DNA of 64,000 bases from the NCBI GenBank assembly GCA_964017125.1, contig OZ024902.1, positions 50,314,470-50,378,469 of the forward strand, written 5' to 3'. This DNA comes from Flabesymbios commensalis (Eukaryota; Annelida; Polychaeta; Terebellida; Flabelligeridae). The translations under genes and the position numbers were made by a program. Numbering within the stretch: the first letter of the stretch is position 1; every line of letters begins with the position of its first letter. Shown here in pieces: positions 24,001 through 38,400 of the stretch. The notes beneath the pieces were generated by a model. The model was not told the origin of the DNA. It did not search any database and worked only from the letters and a program-made list of their open reading frames with translations.

Positions 24001-26398
24001 GCGACCTCGCTGTGTCAAGACTTGCTGCCGGGAAGATGACCTACAGTAACTATATCGTCTTTAGGCTCAATCAGTTTTAATATCTTCACACCCGGTGATG
24101 TGCAAAACACAAATGTGGCCTGTCAACACTCCTAGCAAACACGAGACGTTGACCTAATGCTGGTCCAATTCTGGCCCACCATCTGCGATGCGGGCTCAGC
24201 ATAAAACCAGCACTGGTTCAACGCCTCGTGTTTGCTGGGCTGCGGGTCAGGCAGTGCAAGCCGACACCCACCCAATGTCTGGTAAATGTAGAGCCAGAGT
24301 CGCCGGTGCTGGCTAGTATCCATACAACCGTAGTCAGTAGGCCTACTTCATGCGTCAAACACGACACGGTAACCCAATACTGGGCTGATGTTGGCTCAGC
24401 GTCACAGACACGAAACTGTTGTGTTATAAAAGTGAGTGGTGAGAAGTAAAACTATATGTCTCCCCTTCTGTGTACGGAGGGGAGACATAATAACTGTGAT
24501 AATGAGGTATCATTGAATTGAATTCACACATATTAGTTTTCATGCGCTTGTTAACACAACGTACCTACTCTTGTAGTGAAATATATGATACAAATTTAAT
24601 GATAATGACTTTACCACAATCAGATGCTCATAGCCATAACAGCTCTTTAAATAAATTATATGATAATATTCTTTTTATTTCAGATTAACTAGTTTAATTC
24701 TCATTCAAAGTGCGCAATGTACATTTCTTCTTCTTCTTCTTCTTCTTCTTCTTCTTCTTCTTCTTCTTCTTCTTCTTCTTCTTCTTCTTCTTCTTCTTCT
24801 TCTTCTTCTTCTTCTTCTTCTTCTTCTTCTTCTTCTTCTTCTTCTTCTTCTTCTTCTTCTTCTTCTTCATTGCATGGGTGACTAAGCACAGAAATGTTCA
24901 TTTATTATCCCATTCTTCTAATTCAATATGCAACATGTAACATGTTTGCAGCGCTTAAATAGATGAGAATAATTTGAAGTGAGTAATTAATAACTTTTGT
25001 CGTACAGTTGACGTATTGCAATTTAGCATTTATGAGCAGAATAGATAGCATAGGTATAAGTTGACGATTGGACTGAATTTATTATGATTTTCTCTGGTTT
25101 GACATTGGAATTACCTTAACTTGACATTACAAAGGCGCCATTGGGAAGGTCACCCTCAATGTACTCTAACAATTACACCCTCTTGTGCATTGGTTGGTTC
25201 ATAATACTGGTGAGAGTTAATATTTTACAAAAAAAACATTCACAGCGGTATAATCTATATACTGATACAAGTATGTGCTTCAGCCTTGAGTTAACAACCG
25301 TCCAGCCATGGTCACGTGATTGAGGCCATAGCACAATTTTTTACTAACATAATAATATTATTATTGCATTCAATATTATCAAATTGCAGCCATGGAAGGT
25401 ATATACATAAACAAATCATATAGGCTCAATATTGTAATAATTGACATTATCAAGTAACAATTTCGGTGTCGGATATGGGTTCTACATTAATGGGCTCATA
25501 TGTATACCCATACTTTTCCAAGGTGTGATCACATAATAAATATATGAGATGTATCGGCCAATACTTTTTGACACATTTTAATATATATCAACGAGTTCTT
25601 CTGACCTGGGATCATCCATTTGCCTGGCCAATACTATCAGAGAATAAATTACCCCAGTGTTGTTTCTATGTTGGACCAACATTGCAGTCATTACAGCAGC
25701 ACTGAACCAATGCTGGTTCACTCATTGCAATGACAATAATTATTGCATAATCTCATTACACAGCTGGTGATTGTCGTTTTGGAGTTGGCTGTGCATTTCC
25801 TTGTCGCTGTGATGATACGGAGGAGACTTGTGATCCTGACAGAGGATTTTGTGGAATAAGCGGATGTCAGAAGGGACTGCTTGACGGGACTGATTGGTAT
25901 GGCCCTGGATGCCTCATAGGTAACGCTATATTTATTTGCAAGGGGTCTCAGGTTTACGATATTTATAGAACTGCTTTATATCACAGGCACCTGATATGGA
26001 TGAGTGATGAATTTTATCTCACTCCAAGAAGAAATATTTCATTCAGGTGCCTGTGATTTATATATACTTATTCAGGCTGCAAAATAAAAATGGTCAAGGA
26101 AAAATAACAGACCTGCCAAAGACACACTTTAGGCCTAGTCAGTGAAAGTGTCGTATGGGTCACCTATTTGATTTGCACTTTAGCTGCTGAGACAGAATAT
26201 GTCCACGAGGGATTAGAAACACACCTATTCCAAGTCAAAGTGAGCACTACAGTCTGGTCACCATTAAACTGCTCCCATATTCTTTAACAACTACCATTTT
26301 CTTATGAGCATAATTAAACTTTAGTGATAAAAAGATAGCCTTGCCAATGAGAAGAAATATTTTCGTTGAAAAACCAATATCACTACTATTACTACTAT

Positions 26399-26442
<44 letters not shown>

Positions 26443-29400
26443 TTAGTATCACATGACAAAGATGACATTGCCCTACAAACACGGGATTCAAATTTCCAGC
26501 CCTGGCAGTCTGATGTCGAGCACGCTATCTTTCGGTCACAGCACTGAGTGGGCCATTGGGACCGGCCACCAAGGATAGTAGGTAACTGGATGATATTAGA
26601 AGTGATTTGAGCAGTAAATGACTCAAGACTGCTTTATGCCCATCAGAGCGGGGGCCCTGGTGCAGTAGTTAAAACTTCCTGCTTGGAAAGTCGTAGCGTG
26701 CTCGGCCTCAGACCGCCAGGGCTCGAATTATTATTCCTGTGTCTGGAGCATAGAGGGCAGTGTCATCTCACCATCATCAGGAGGTTCTCCTGGCCCAGTT
26801 TAGCTTATATGTGCACAAAGGTGGCCTAAACCCCCCCCCCCACATTTCAAGCACACCTTGATATGTGGAAAACATGAAATGAGATGTTAACAGCAAAAAA
26901 ATACGGATGAACTTTATATTTTGACCCCTTATAGGGGGGTATGAACACGTCTAAAATTAGGGGGTAGGGCTACGCAAACGTCTGTCGTAGCTATGCTTGT
27001 TTAGCAATCTACACATGTACCATATAAAAGGTAATTACATTTCCGTTCTAATGATGTATTGCATGATGCAGTGGATTAAAGGTTTTTTTTCTACAAATAC
27101 GTTGAAACATGTTTATTATTACAAAATAATCAAAATCGACAACAAAACAAGCTAGTTAACATGGTCAATGGAAACGACTAAACAAGCCATAATTATTGGC
27201 CATATCTATATTTGCCTTTTGTTTTCTGAACCCAGATGTGTATTTGCTTAAAACCGAGTGTCATTTAGATTTGTACATGGCATATATATTTTTAAATGAG
27301 AGAATAATGCAGCCTTTTAATGAAACTGTGTGTATTTAGGTGGGCTGAAATATAAAACATTGAACTTTGCTCGACATTTGAGTGCTAATTATTTTTTGGC
27401 GCTGGTTTTCACATAATTTGGGTGTGCTGAATTCGAATATGTCAGTTAACATTCTATCTTTGTTGTCATTCACCTTTAAATAAGCAAAACAAGAAATGGC
27501 CGCCAAAACCACATCTGTTTTATATTTTTGTTACATATTATTGCACGATTTCTGGTTTCTGCATGATTTAGAGTTGACAAATTTATGTCTCATGTTTTTT
27601 TATCAAAATGACCTTTGTTTGACCTTCAATTTCAAAATGGTCACCGCCAGCACACACATAAAAGCTGTTTTTATGCATGTGAACTATATTGTCATAAACA
27701 ACATATGTTTGGTATCTATGCGTTATGCGTATAGTTTGATTGGCGATGACAGAGCTAAATATCCACACCATATAGCTGGCTTTCTTTTACCATGTATAAA
27801 ATGGTATCTAGATCACCAGGTTGCCGGAGGGAGGGGACGTCCCAGGATTCTGGGCCGCAGTGCATTCTGGTTTGTTTCGCGAAACCGAAGAACTCGGTAA
27901 AAACTAACCAATCAGGATCGGGGTTGATAAGGATCAGAGTGTCCCCTCTGCGCACCAGAGCACGTGTGCTTCTCAGTCGACACGTGCAGACTTATAGAAA
28001 GTTTATCTCAACTCAAGTAGATTACGTACAACTTAATACCCGTGTCTGAGGAACAGGTCGCAGGGATATTATGGCAGTCTAGTATCCTGGGTCGCAGTAG
28101 AACTTAGAGGTGTAATTTTTGTTTCAAACCGCCAAAACGCCGTGCGACTGCTGGCGAAGATATATCCAGCTCCAGACGGAAACAGACGATCAAACTCCCA
28201 CTTAAAGAATCATTCAGCTTCAATACGCGCATGCCTGGGACGATCAAGGGTAGGCCAACAGTAGCCTATTGAGTACAGATTGACGGCATTAATATAGCCA
28301 CTGAACTGATTACAAGATACTACTTAAAAGAGACATTGATCCAATGCTGTTTTAATGTTAGGCCAACGTCTGCGACGCTGGCCCAACATTGAACCAGCAT
28401 TAGTTAAATGTACAATGTTTGAGAGAAAGTCCTCCTGCCCAGCAAACGCAAGACATTTGTATGACATTTATGCAATGTAGGCCCAACGTCTTCGACGTTG
28501 GTCCAACATTGCATAAAGTCATACAAATGTTTACTGAGTGACAATACATTCAAGCTTGGGGGTCAAGCAGTTTCCAAATCCCCGCAGTAATACAGTCAGT
28601 TTGTTTGCAAGTAGGCGACCAAGTATGGGCAAAAGACAAGGGCTTTGAATTATTACCTCATAGATGTCGCTCAAGTATATATGAACTTGCTGTGATTTGA
28701 GAACTTGCTCTTAATGAGGCTTTGGGTGTGAAACGCATATTTAGTATTATTATGAAATAGGGCCTTGGCTTACCCACGGGCACTATTGTCTTCTGGGGGA
28801 CCCTTGTCCCGCGAATTTTGACAGTTGACTACACCTTTAATCGCTTCTAAGACTGGAGTCACTGGGGACGAGCCAGGTGAATCGGCACCTGTGAATCTAG
28901 GCAGGGGTGGACAGGCGAAACGAGTCCTGTTGCCACAAATGACTACTTTCAGGTGCTCTGAATGGTCATTTTTAATATTTGCATTACAGACAATTTGCTT
29001 TCGTCCCCACATTTGGCGATGTGGCGACCACTTGCCCACCTCTCCTAGGTATAATAGAGTGGCAAACAATCAGTTTCACAGATGGACAGGGACACTACGT
29101 GCAGGGAGACCTCTACTATCTCCATGCTACGTAGATCCGAGAACCAGCAGTACTCTGACATGACAGAGCAATACCGATAGGCTGGGTCATCATGGTCATG
29201 CACGGGTCAACGCTGGGATACGTTATCATGGATACCATGGAGATAATAGTATACGCACTGGTTACACGGCATGTAGGCCTACAGTATCTGATAGAAGGCA
29301 GACATGTTGGCCGGCACCAGTGGTCAGCAGTCTACAGTGATAATAGCAGCACAGCAGCAGCCTGGCGAATACTCACATCAGCAACAGGTCTACAGCGATA

Positions 29401-32400
29401 ACAGCGCAGAACCACAGCAGCTTGGCCAAGACTCACAGTCACAGCAGCATCAGCAACAGGTCTACAGTGATAACAGCCGCACAGCAGCATCCTGACAAAG
29501 ACCCACAGTCACAGCAGCATCAGCAACAGTTGTGGCCTCAAACCTCCAGGCCAGCTCTATCCAGGTCAGTAACTAAACACCCCTGGCTTTACACGCCATC
29601 AAATGTTACATATTAAATGTTATTATAATATAACTATTGGTACATCAAACCGTGTACCTTCTGATTTCGTGTGCACCACCTTGAAATTGTCTCTTAACAA
29701 TTACGGAGAGACATTTTTAAAGGTAAATATATTAACTCACTAGTCTATAATGTGGAGGTTGATTGGTCATTGAGAGACAATAATTCGTTTTTATTAGTTT
29801 TATACTCGCAGGCCACTGACCATTCTTTGCTCTGTGTAGCCTAAATGCTATAGCTCAGCCCATACAACCGGATTCTCTCGGCGAAAACCTGAGGGCAAAT
29901 AACAATATCAATGTCAACAAGGTGACAGCGACACTGACAGACATGGTCGTTCAGTCTCACATGAGGCAGAAATCTGCAACAATTTCACCACTGCCTCGAT
30001 CATGTCGGAAGCAACGTGCATGTTGCAATTCACACACATAATTATGTGTGAAATGCAAATCATGTCTATACTCAAGGTCACTGTCACCTAGCAATGAAAA
30101 ACAGCCTTTAAACGAAACCATTTTCTAGCAACAATAAACAGATCAATTTTCGCATTATTTCACATTATTCATTCAACAGGATCAAGGAGAGCGGAGAAGA
30201 CTCCTTCTACTTCCCTTGATTTAACAATTATTCGTACCACTAAGCCTATTTCTACTCTGCTCACATGTACGATGGCTCGATATTGAATAAGCGCTTCGTA
30301 ATCTGGTCTGCCGTCAGGTCTAACAGAGGAATGGCGTAAAAGTTCTAAATTCTAACCGTCACTCGATCTCTTTTAATATTGCCATGATTGTAATTCACAA
30401 TTTGCTGCTTCAAATAACGTGGAAGCAGTGGACTTGTTACGAGCTTGACACGGGTACATTGTTGACCCGTTTGGTTTAACCAATCCGTTGCGCTGATTAA
30501 AGACTCTCGGTTTACTGTGAAAAACCTTCCGACAAAATGTGTAATTTCGGATTTTCCAGAACCTCATAATCACGACTCACACTCCACTGCTCTTTACCAA
30601 TCTAGATTATCCCTTATCATGCTTATGGACGAAGTACAAATCTCTCTCAAATACGTACAATGTTCACTCTCAGAACAGTGACGCACGAGCACCGCTCAAA
30701 TAGACTTCTGTTAGAATTATTCGCGAATTTGGTCAGGGATCACTGGTGTAAAAACTGACATCGATGATGCATTTAAGTTATGCCATTCACACATCACTGT
30801 GGCAGAAATATATTTTTTATGTCAGATTAGCGTTTGGGTGCCGATCAAGCCCTGCTTTATACATAGGGCTATGTATATATATATTTATTATATAGGGCTT
30901 ATATACTTATTATTTTACATGCTTTATACAGCTTTTGTGGGATTGCCAAAGAAAAGATAATATTCAAATCATGTTCAGCTACTAGATAATAATCCATTTC
31001 TTTGATACACCATCAACCTATGGTTCGAGAAATAGTGCACTCCTAACTCTAATATTACTTTGTCAGCACCAAAAACAGTAGATCTGGTGCGTCTCTGGGA
31101 TAGCTGAGCATGATATTATAATCATGGATATTTAAATTGCTTGAAGAAAAATCAAATCGAATGACTTATCATAGAGGTCCTCACGCCCGTAGAGTAGACT
31201 GGTCATTCCTATAGGGTAATCAGGTAATTGTTCATTTCAATTGAAACGAGATTCGAAAGGTATCTCTTTATTTTATATAGCGAGGAAATTGATCTGCATA
31301 TTTCATGTTTTCACAGACGCTTCTGTTACAATAATTCACTGGGAATATTTCAACATAAATGATTCCAGAGCAAGTTGCCATCATCGATAATAATAACACC
31401 GATTATTATTTCATGTATATATACAGATGCAATGATTAAAGCGGCAGCCACCATTGCATTTTCCCGGACTTCTAAGATTCGGCGAGTTTATTGCTTCTCA
31501 AAGCATCGCCATCTGATGCAACACTTCGTCTAACCCTTTCACACCAGTACGGCCCCTATATACGGGTCGGTTTAAATAATCATGACTTCAATTTGCCCAT
31601 GCCTGTTTTTTCACATTGACAGGGCCTTGAGAGTGCCATAATACATGTGAAATTGTATAATTTCGTCCAGAAATAGCGCAAGGTTTACTTGTAACTAGGC
31701 CTATCTATTCCATCCGTTTCTCGACATTAATATTTGCAATAACTTTGTATTATTTTGACTCCCAGCCTACGTGCATGTCAGGAGCCTGTATAATAGTGGT
31801 CATTCAATGAAACATACGCTTTTCCTTTGGTCTATCAAGGCTGGAAATTATATTTTTTCGTTCGAGGCCAGTCGGCTGGTAACAAAATATTTCCACCTGC
31901 CCACAAACAATTCACCTGCCCATAATTTTATTATTACGCCTTATTCCAATACCTATTTTAGTCGTTTTTTTATTGTAAATTAAAAAAAAACAGTACTCTA
32001 TATCAATTGTTGTAATCTGAATGCAACTCTACTGTTTTAATGCAACAAACGTTATCGAAAGAGCGAGAAAGTACAATATTATAACTATTCTACGGTTGCA
32101 ATTCTACCTGCCATATGGGCAGGTTACATATCATATTTCATAAACTCAATTAAAAAGCTATTTTAGTCAATCGAGCCATATGGTCCACTTCCGGCTACCC
32201 CCTAGGATTCTGTGAAACGCAGTGATGTCACCGGAAACTCCTTTTGAATGGCTAATCGGTGAAAATAATGTTATATAAGACCCCCTCCCCATACTTCATC
32301 GTATTAGCTAGTACGGTAAAACATTGGAGGTCAAGGCTATTGAGTTTCACAGAATACATCACAACACCATTAGTCTATAATAGACACCAATACAAGAATG

Positions 32401-35400
32401 GTACGTCAGGGCGATACTGACTAGTACTCATATAGTTAACGTGATTAATCTACCTTATTCATAAATATACAGATTTGGCACGTATAAATAAGTTAGTTTA
32501 GCATGTTACATTGCCTAGTGTTTCAGTTGACAAATACAATTACGTATAAGGATTCGTTGATCCTTATGTAAATGAGGCATACAGGGTTTCTTCCAATATA
32601 ACGTATTTGTTCTTTTTGTGTATTTTACTATAACTTACTGCTCACTGTTTTACCAGCATGTAAATTACAATAAGCTAAATACATTTCAGGCAGATAGATC
32701 TGTGTAGCGTAGCGCCAGGGTGAGGGCCATCATGATAGGCACGCAGGTGGCTAGCTTATCATGATCTTCCCTCTGGCCTTTCCAGTTACTATTGCACATT
32801 ATAAATATTAATCGTTTTATTATTTATATTAAATATATAGTCTCATTTAAAAGCACAGGCGACGTTACTATATAGCGTATGACAAGGCGAGGCTGCACTT
32901 CTCTAATCAATGAGCGTCATCCTCGATATTTTTTTTTAGTTTATCATTAATTTTGACTCACGGATTCATTATTTTAGTCCATATTATTAGCTAGAATATT
33001 GTATAATTTCACTGTTATTGTCATGCTCGGTATCTAAGCTTCTTTAGTCTCGTTTCAGAAACAACGTCAACGTCGGCAACGATGGTCATCAACCCAGCGC
33101 CCCAATAAAGGATTTTTCCAGCTACACACCAAAGATGATATAATAGTATTGTTTCGAACATTGTATGGTATTATCCGTTATTATTATTAGGGTCGTCAAT
33201 AATGAGCTGTGTAGGCTCGGTGGCTCAGGTTACCCTGGTCACATTGTTCTTTGATCCGTCATTATGGTTTTATGACGGATTATTCATGTATAACAATGGT
33301 GAAGATTTCATAAAGGAACTAAATAACAAATGAATAACATTATTAGACATGTTATAACTAAGCATGTTATTATTAGTGCTCTACTCGTATATATTTTAGG
33401 GGTCTCTACGCTTTCCAGGATGGTTTTTTTTTGCTACCATTTAATATATGTAGCTTTTTTATCTCTGGTTTTGGTGCGGGGAACTTATATTATATATACA
33501 ATGTAAAGTATTTTTTGAAAGTGCTAGTCACTTGTATTTTACATTCTAATGTACACAGTTGTATTTACAATTGCATACTCGTACAATTGTTGCATATATT
33601 CGTTTACATAAAGCCCAATAATCAAATAATAAATAACTATTGAGACACTGTGGAGAGTAAAGCTGCAGCACCAGTTCTGCACTTCTCCCTGAGGCGCTAC
33701 TTTAATCAAACAACACATGTTCGTGACATATTAAAGACACTCATGAACGTTATAACACCATGAGGTTCACCTGTTAACCACACATACACTATCCTAACAC
33801 ATATATATATAATATGTGAGCAAATTCTCAGGATTACTGTATATTAAACACGGTTCCGAGGTGCACCATTTATCAGCTTTAAAATACAATCATGTATCAA
33901 CATAATTATTCCTCTGTAGACAAATTGAATGAATATTGTACATCATGTACTCATATGGTTATTTTTTCAGTAGCCTGATTTTCTCTAGGGACTAACACCG
34001 AATTGTTCCAGCAGTCCCCCCCCCCCCCCCCCCCAGAGTACATTGACAAGTATACAACGACGACTGCACACATCATGACTGCATGACTCTGGCTGACAAT
34101 TCTCTCTATGCACTCCCACGCATCAGTGGTACGTCTCTCCAGTCACGGCTGTCAACCATGCGGATGACTCAAGGCCTACTGGCAGAGCCCCACTCTATCA
34201 CCTACTAATAGGTTACCTGTCGAAGCTCTATGTATATCAGCTGCATATAGCTCCGACCGCTATCGCAAGGTTTCCACACTAACCAAATCAGCCCTGTCAC
34301 GCAGACTGATCTCCCGGACCTCCGCAGAGGCTCCATCTAATACTAACCAACATCTATTTAACTAATTAACCTACTAATTAGGTAACCGATTGAAGCTATG
34401 CATATATAGCTTCTGACGTATTTTATCAAGGTTGCCGCTCTAACCAAAATATGCACTCTTCTCTGGTCGGTCGCTTTTGTAGAGGCTCCACCAGCTAATC
34501 ATGCCTACCCGGTTACCTGTCGAAGCTATGCATATAGCTCTTGACGGATTATTATCAGGGTTTCCGTTCTAACCAAACCATGCTCTCTCTTCTCTGGTCG
34601 GCATGGCCGCATGCAATGGCTCCACCAGCTAATCACGCTAAACCCACTAATTAGGTTACCCGTCGAAGCTATGCACATTGCTCCTGACCGATTATTATCA
34701 AGGTTTCCGCTCTAACCAAACCAGCTCTGCCACGCAGACTGGTCATCTGGCCTCCGCAGAGGCTCCACCTGTACTAGCCACCATCTAACTGACAACAATT
34801 AGAATCTTCATTCTGGATATCAATTACTTCTTGATCCCCCAAGTCATACCCTCGTATATCAGTCATGTCGGGATGTGGTTATGACCTGCCTGCCTCGCGT
34901 CGGGATAAGCCACATCCCGCCATAGATATGCAGGGGTGGGGCTTGGGATCCAAGTACCCCCGTTTAAGCCAAATGCTGTGTATATAATTGTTATGTCTTT
35001 TAATAAACATGTTACTAATTGCAATGAGGTTTCATATGTGTTTTATTATTCTCTTCGGAGATCGTTTCATAATGTGTCAATCCATACTATATATAGGCGG
35101 GTCGTACGTGAATAATGGAAAACTAAAAAATAGACTACGTAATACGGCTGATAAGGTTGCAAGGCATTCGAAACCGTATTTAATCACAGTATATTATAAC
35201 ATGCTTTGATTTGCTTAGCATTTAAAATAACGTCATTAGTAAATATGTAAAATGGCGTCCATCTTGGATTTGACAATAAACTATAGGTCAGTCGATGAAC
35301 AATAAACACCAGAAATGTTTTTTTCTGCCCCCAAGTCATACAAAATAAAATGTTAACAGAAATAAATCATACTATCGTCAACATTTTTAGCGGTATACTT

Positions 35401-38400
35401 ATAGTAACAGTAAATATATAAAAAACGATGGACATCAAATAACGGTCAAATAAGATTTATTTATTTCCAAAGACACTAGAAAAAAAATTATAATAAAAAA
35501 CTTGCAGAAATCATCAATTGTGCTTTCTTGAGCGCAAAAACATAGAAAATACGGGGGTTTATTTATATTTTGGCAGCCATTTTGTGTTTTGCTGATGTAA
35601 AAACAAGTGGATAAAAAATTATACACAAAATTTCCGAGAAAAAAATAATGTTTCAAATATCAGCCCATCCTAAATACAAATATTTTCAAGTAAGGCTTCA
35701 ATATGTTTTCATTAAAAAAAATCTAGGACATCAATTATAGATAGCCCTAATTTTTAAACATACTCATATCTGGGTTCAGAAAATATAGGCCAGATATGGA
35801 TATGTTTAATAATTACGTTTTCTTACGTCGTTTTCTTTCACCATGTTGAATCGTTTGTTTTGTTGTTCATTTTGATTATTTCATAATAAAAAGCATGCTT
35901 GAGCGTATGTGGAGAGACAACTCCTAACTCAACTGCAAAGTGTGATATATCATAAGAACGTGAATTTAATTAGCTGTTACATGGTATATTGCATGTGTAG
36001 ATTGCTAAACAAGAATAGCTACGACAGACGTTTGCGTAGCCCTACCGCCTAATTTTAGACGGGTTTGGGGTACCCCCCTATAAGGGGTCAAAATATAAAG
36101 TTCATCTCTATTTTTTTGCTGTTAACATTTCATTTCATGTTTAAGACATATCAAGGTTTAAAAAAAGTTGGTGTGGGTGAAATGTGGGGGGGGGGGGGGT
36201 GCATGGTGGGTGGTTCTAGCCCATGGCCTAGTATGCATGCAGGAGCTGCGCCGGTATAATGTATGTCAATGTCAGTGTAATATATGTATGTCAATGTAAT
36301 ATACAGATAATCAACAAAATAATGTTGTATTGTGGGACGTTGTCTGTCTGGTTCGAATTCAGGTATTATACTGTTCGAAGCAGACCAACGTTTGTCCTAC
36401 ATGATCACGTTTTCCTGGGGGTTTTAACACATCAGGACGCCTCATACTGTTTAAGTTGGGCCTGTTTTATTTTTCTAATTTTAGGGATGTGTCGGACGCC
36501 CGTGTTAACAGATCTATCTATGAGATCGGGAATGTATTATTTTCTGTGTAATATCTCCTATGTGGTACTAAATGGGTCGTGGTTGAACTGGTGGATATGT
36601 GAATACGATTTATTTTTTTATATGCCATTAAATGTAATTAATGTATATGTTTTTACGACTGTAATACACGACAAAGGAAACGTTAATTATTTTATGCGAC
36701 TATTATTAACGTTATCTTATATATTAATGTTGCAAGTGTCGCCATACAAAAAAATATAATGAACATTTTTCACTACTATTGTTTTGTCTTCTAAATATGA
36801 CATGGTTTTCCTAGTTAATTCATGTATGACTAACATGCATGTGTAAATGTGTAGGTTTCTAAGCGTTTTCAGGATGACTTTTTTTACAACTGTTCGTTGT
36901 AATACTGTATGTGGTTATTTTATCTCTGGATATTTGTGTGGAAAACAAACTTTTTTACACAGTCATCATGACAATGCTGCGTTTAACGCGATTTCAAGCG
37001 CAGTTATATTGTATTCCACAAAATAGACTATGCATTTCTAAAGCTTGCATCTACCGATTGTCGATTCAGTTAATTTTAAGTGTATAGCCAATATATGCCC
37101 GGCCTAGATATAACATTTCCATAATAATATTGCAATTATAGAATTGTATTGTTTATGAATCAATAAATGATAACAGGACACATATTTAAAAAATAACATC
37201 TTTGCTAATAATTATGTGTACACCTGTATAAATGTATCTTAATAAACAAATAATAAAATGACGTTAATTCAACTTTAAAAATATCGTCATGCCTCCAGTC
37301 AACTGGTATTTGATGGAAGATAACCGACAACCTTCACAGCTAATAATCAACTTTTCTGATTACTACTTTATTTCAGGTAACGTTGGTTTAAATAAACCGA
37401 CCACTATACCTGATAACTCGCAGGTTGAGAATGATTTAAAGTTGAATGAAGGTTACCCTGCAGTGGACGGTGATGTGAATCAAATCAGTCAACAGGCTCC
37501 TTATTCCTGCTCAGTTATGAGAATAGCGTCACCTTGGTGGAGAGTGGATTTAGGGGGAAGTCACCGTGTGTACTCTGTATCTTACATAGTATGTACTGAC
37601 GTATGCGGTGAGTTTTCATTTAAAATTCGCGTATTTTGCTTATGGCTCAGCTATTCTCCTGCAAAGCAGATACTGCCTTTTGGCTTTGCACGGCAGTATA
37701 CTACTGATCAATGTGTGAGTGTTTTGTGCCAGTTATATGAGATTCAGCGTGTATGAAAATAATACCTGACGCTTCACACGTGTACAATGAACAGGTTTGA
37801 TTAAAGGTACATACATACATTTTTTGAAATGTAAGCTAGAAGACAAGTGTCACACATTACTAATAGTTAGCAGCTCCTAATACGTGATTTTGGTGCTTAA
37901 TAAAGATTATAGAGCTCTTTATTTATACATAGTGTAAACAAAATATTAGCATAAAACATCACAGGTCCAGCCCACAGTTCAACCTGACATCCAATAGAAT
38001 GTGCATGCACCATACTAATCAGAGCTGCATGATCAACTCGCTAAGTTTAATATAAATAAGTAATATTAGCTTATACTGCTTCAAGATATAGTATCGTGAC
38101 ATGTGTTAATAATAAATAAAATGACTTTTTTCAGTTAATCTAATTTATGTGACCATGCAAGCACAGTCGCTATGTGGCCGGAGATTCATTGATATTATCG
38201 AGTGGTGCAAACTTAGTGACGTAATAAAAATAATAATTAAGGATAATAATAATTGTGTGCCATTCACGCGAGACATGACACTCACACAATAACATTGCAG
38301 TTTATTTTAATTAACTAGTGATTTATCCATACAATTTCAATCACGACATAAAGTTGGTAGGCCTACAACTAACCACCAGCTCACCGGCGGAAATTCAGAT

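Noticed and set aside
24701-24940. Poly-Glu and poly-Phe frames
   Set aside because: Direct translation of the (TTC)48 repeat on the two strands.
28770-29163. Opposed frames of 99 and 112 residues
   Set aside because: Both lie over the same moderately GC-rich repeat-like stretch and neither resembles a known protein.
36259-36759. 166-residue open frame rich in aromatic and hydrophobic residues
   Set aside because: It begins in AT-rich intron DNA after a G-run, matches no family I know and has no splice-compatible neighbours. A chance frame is the simpler reading.
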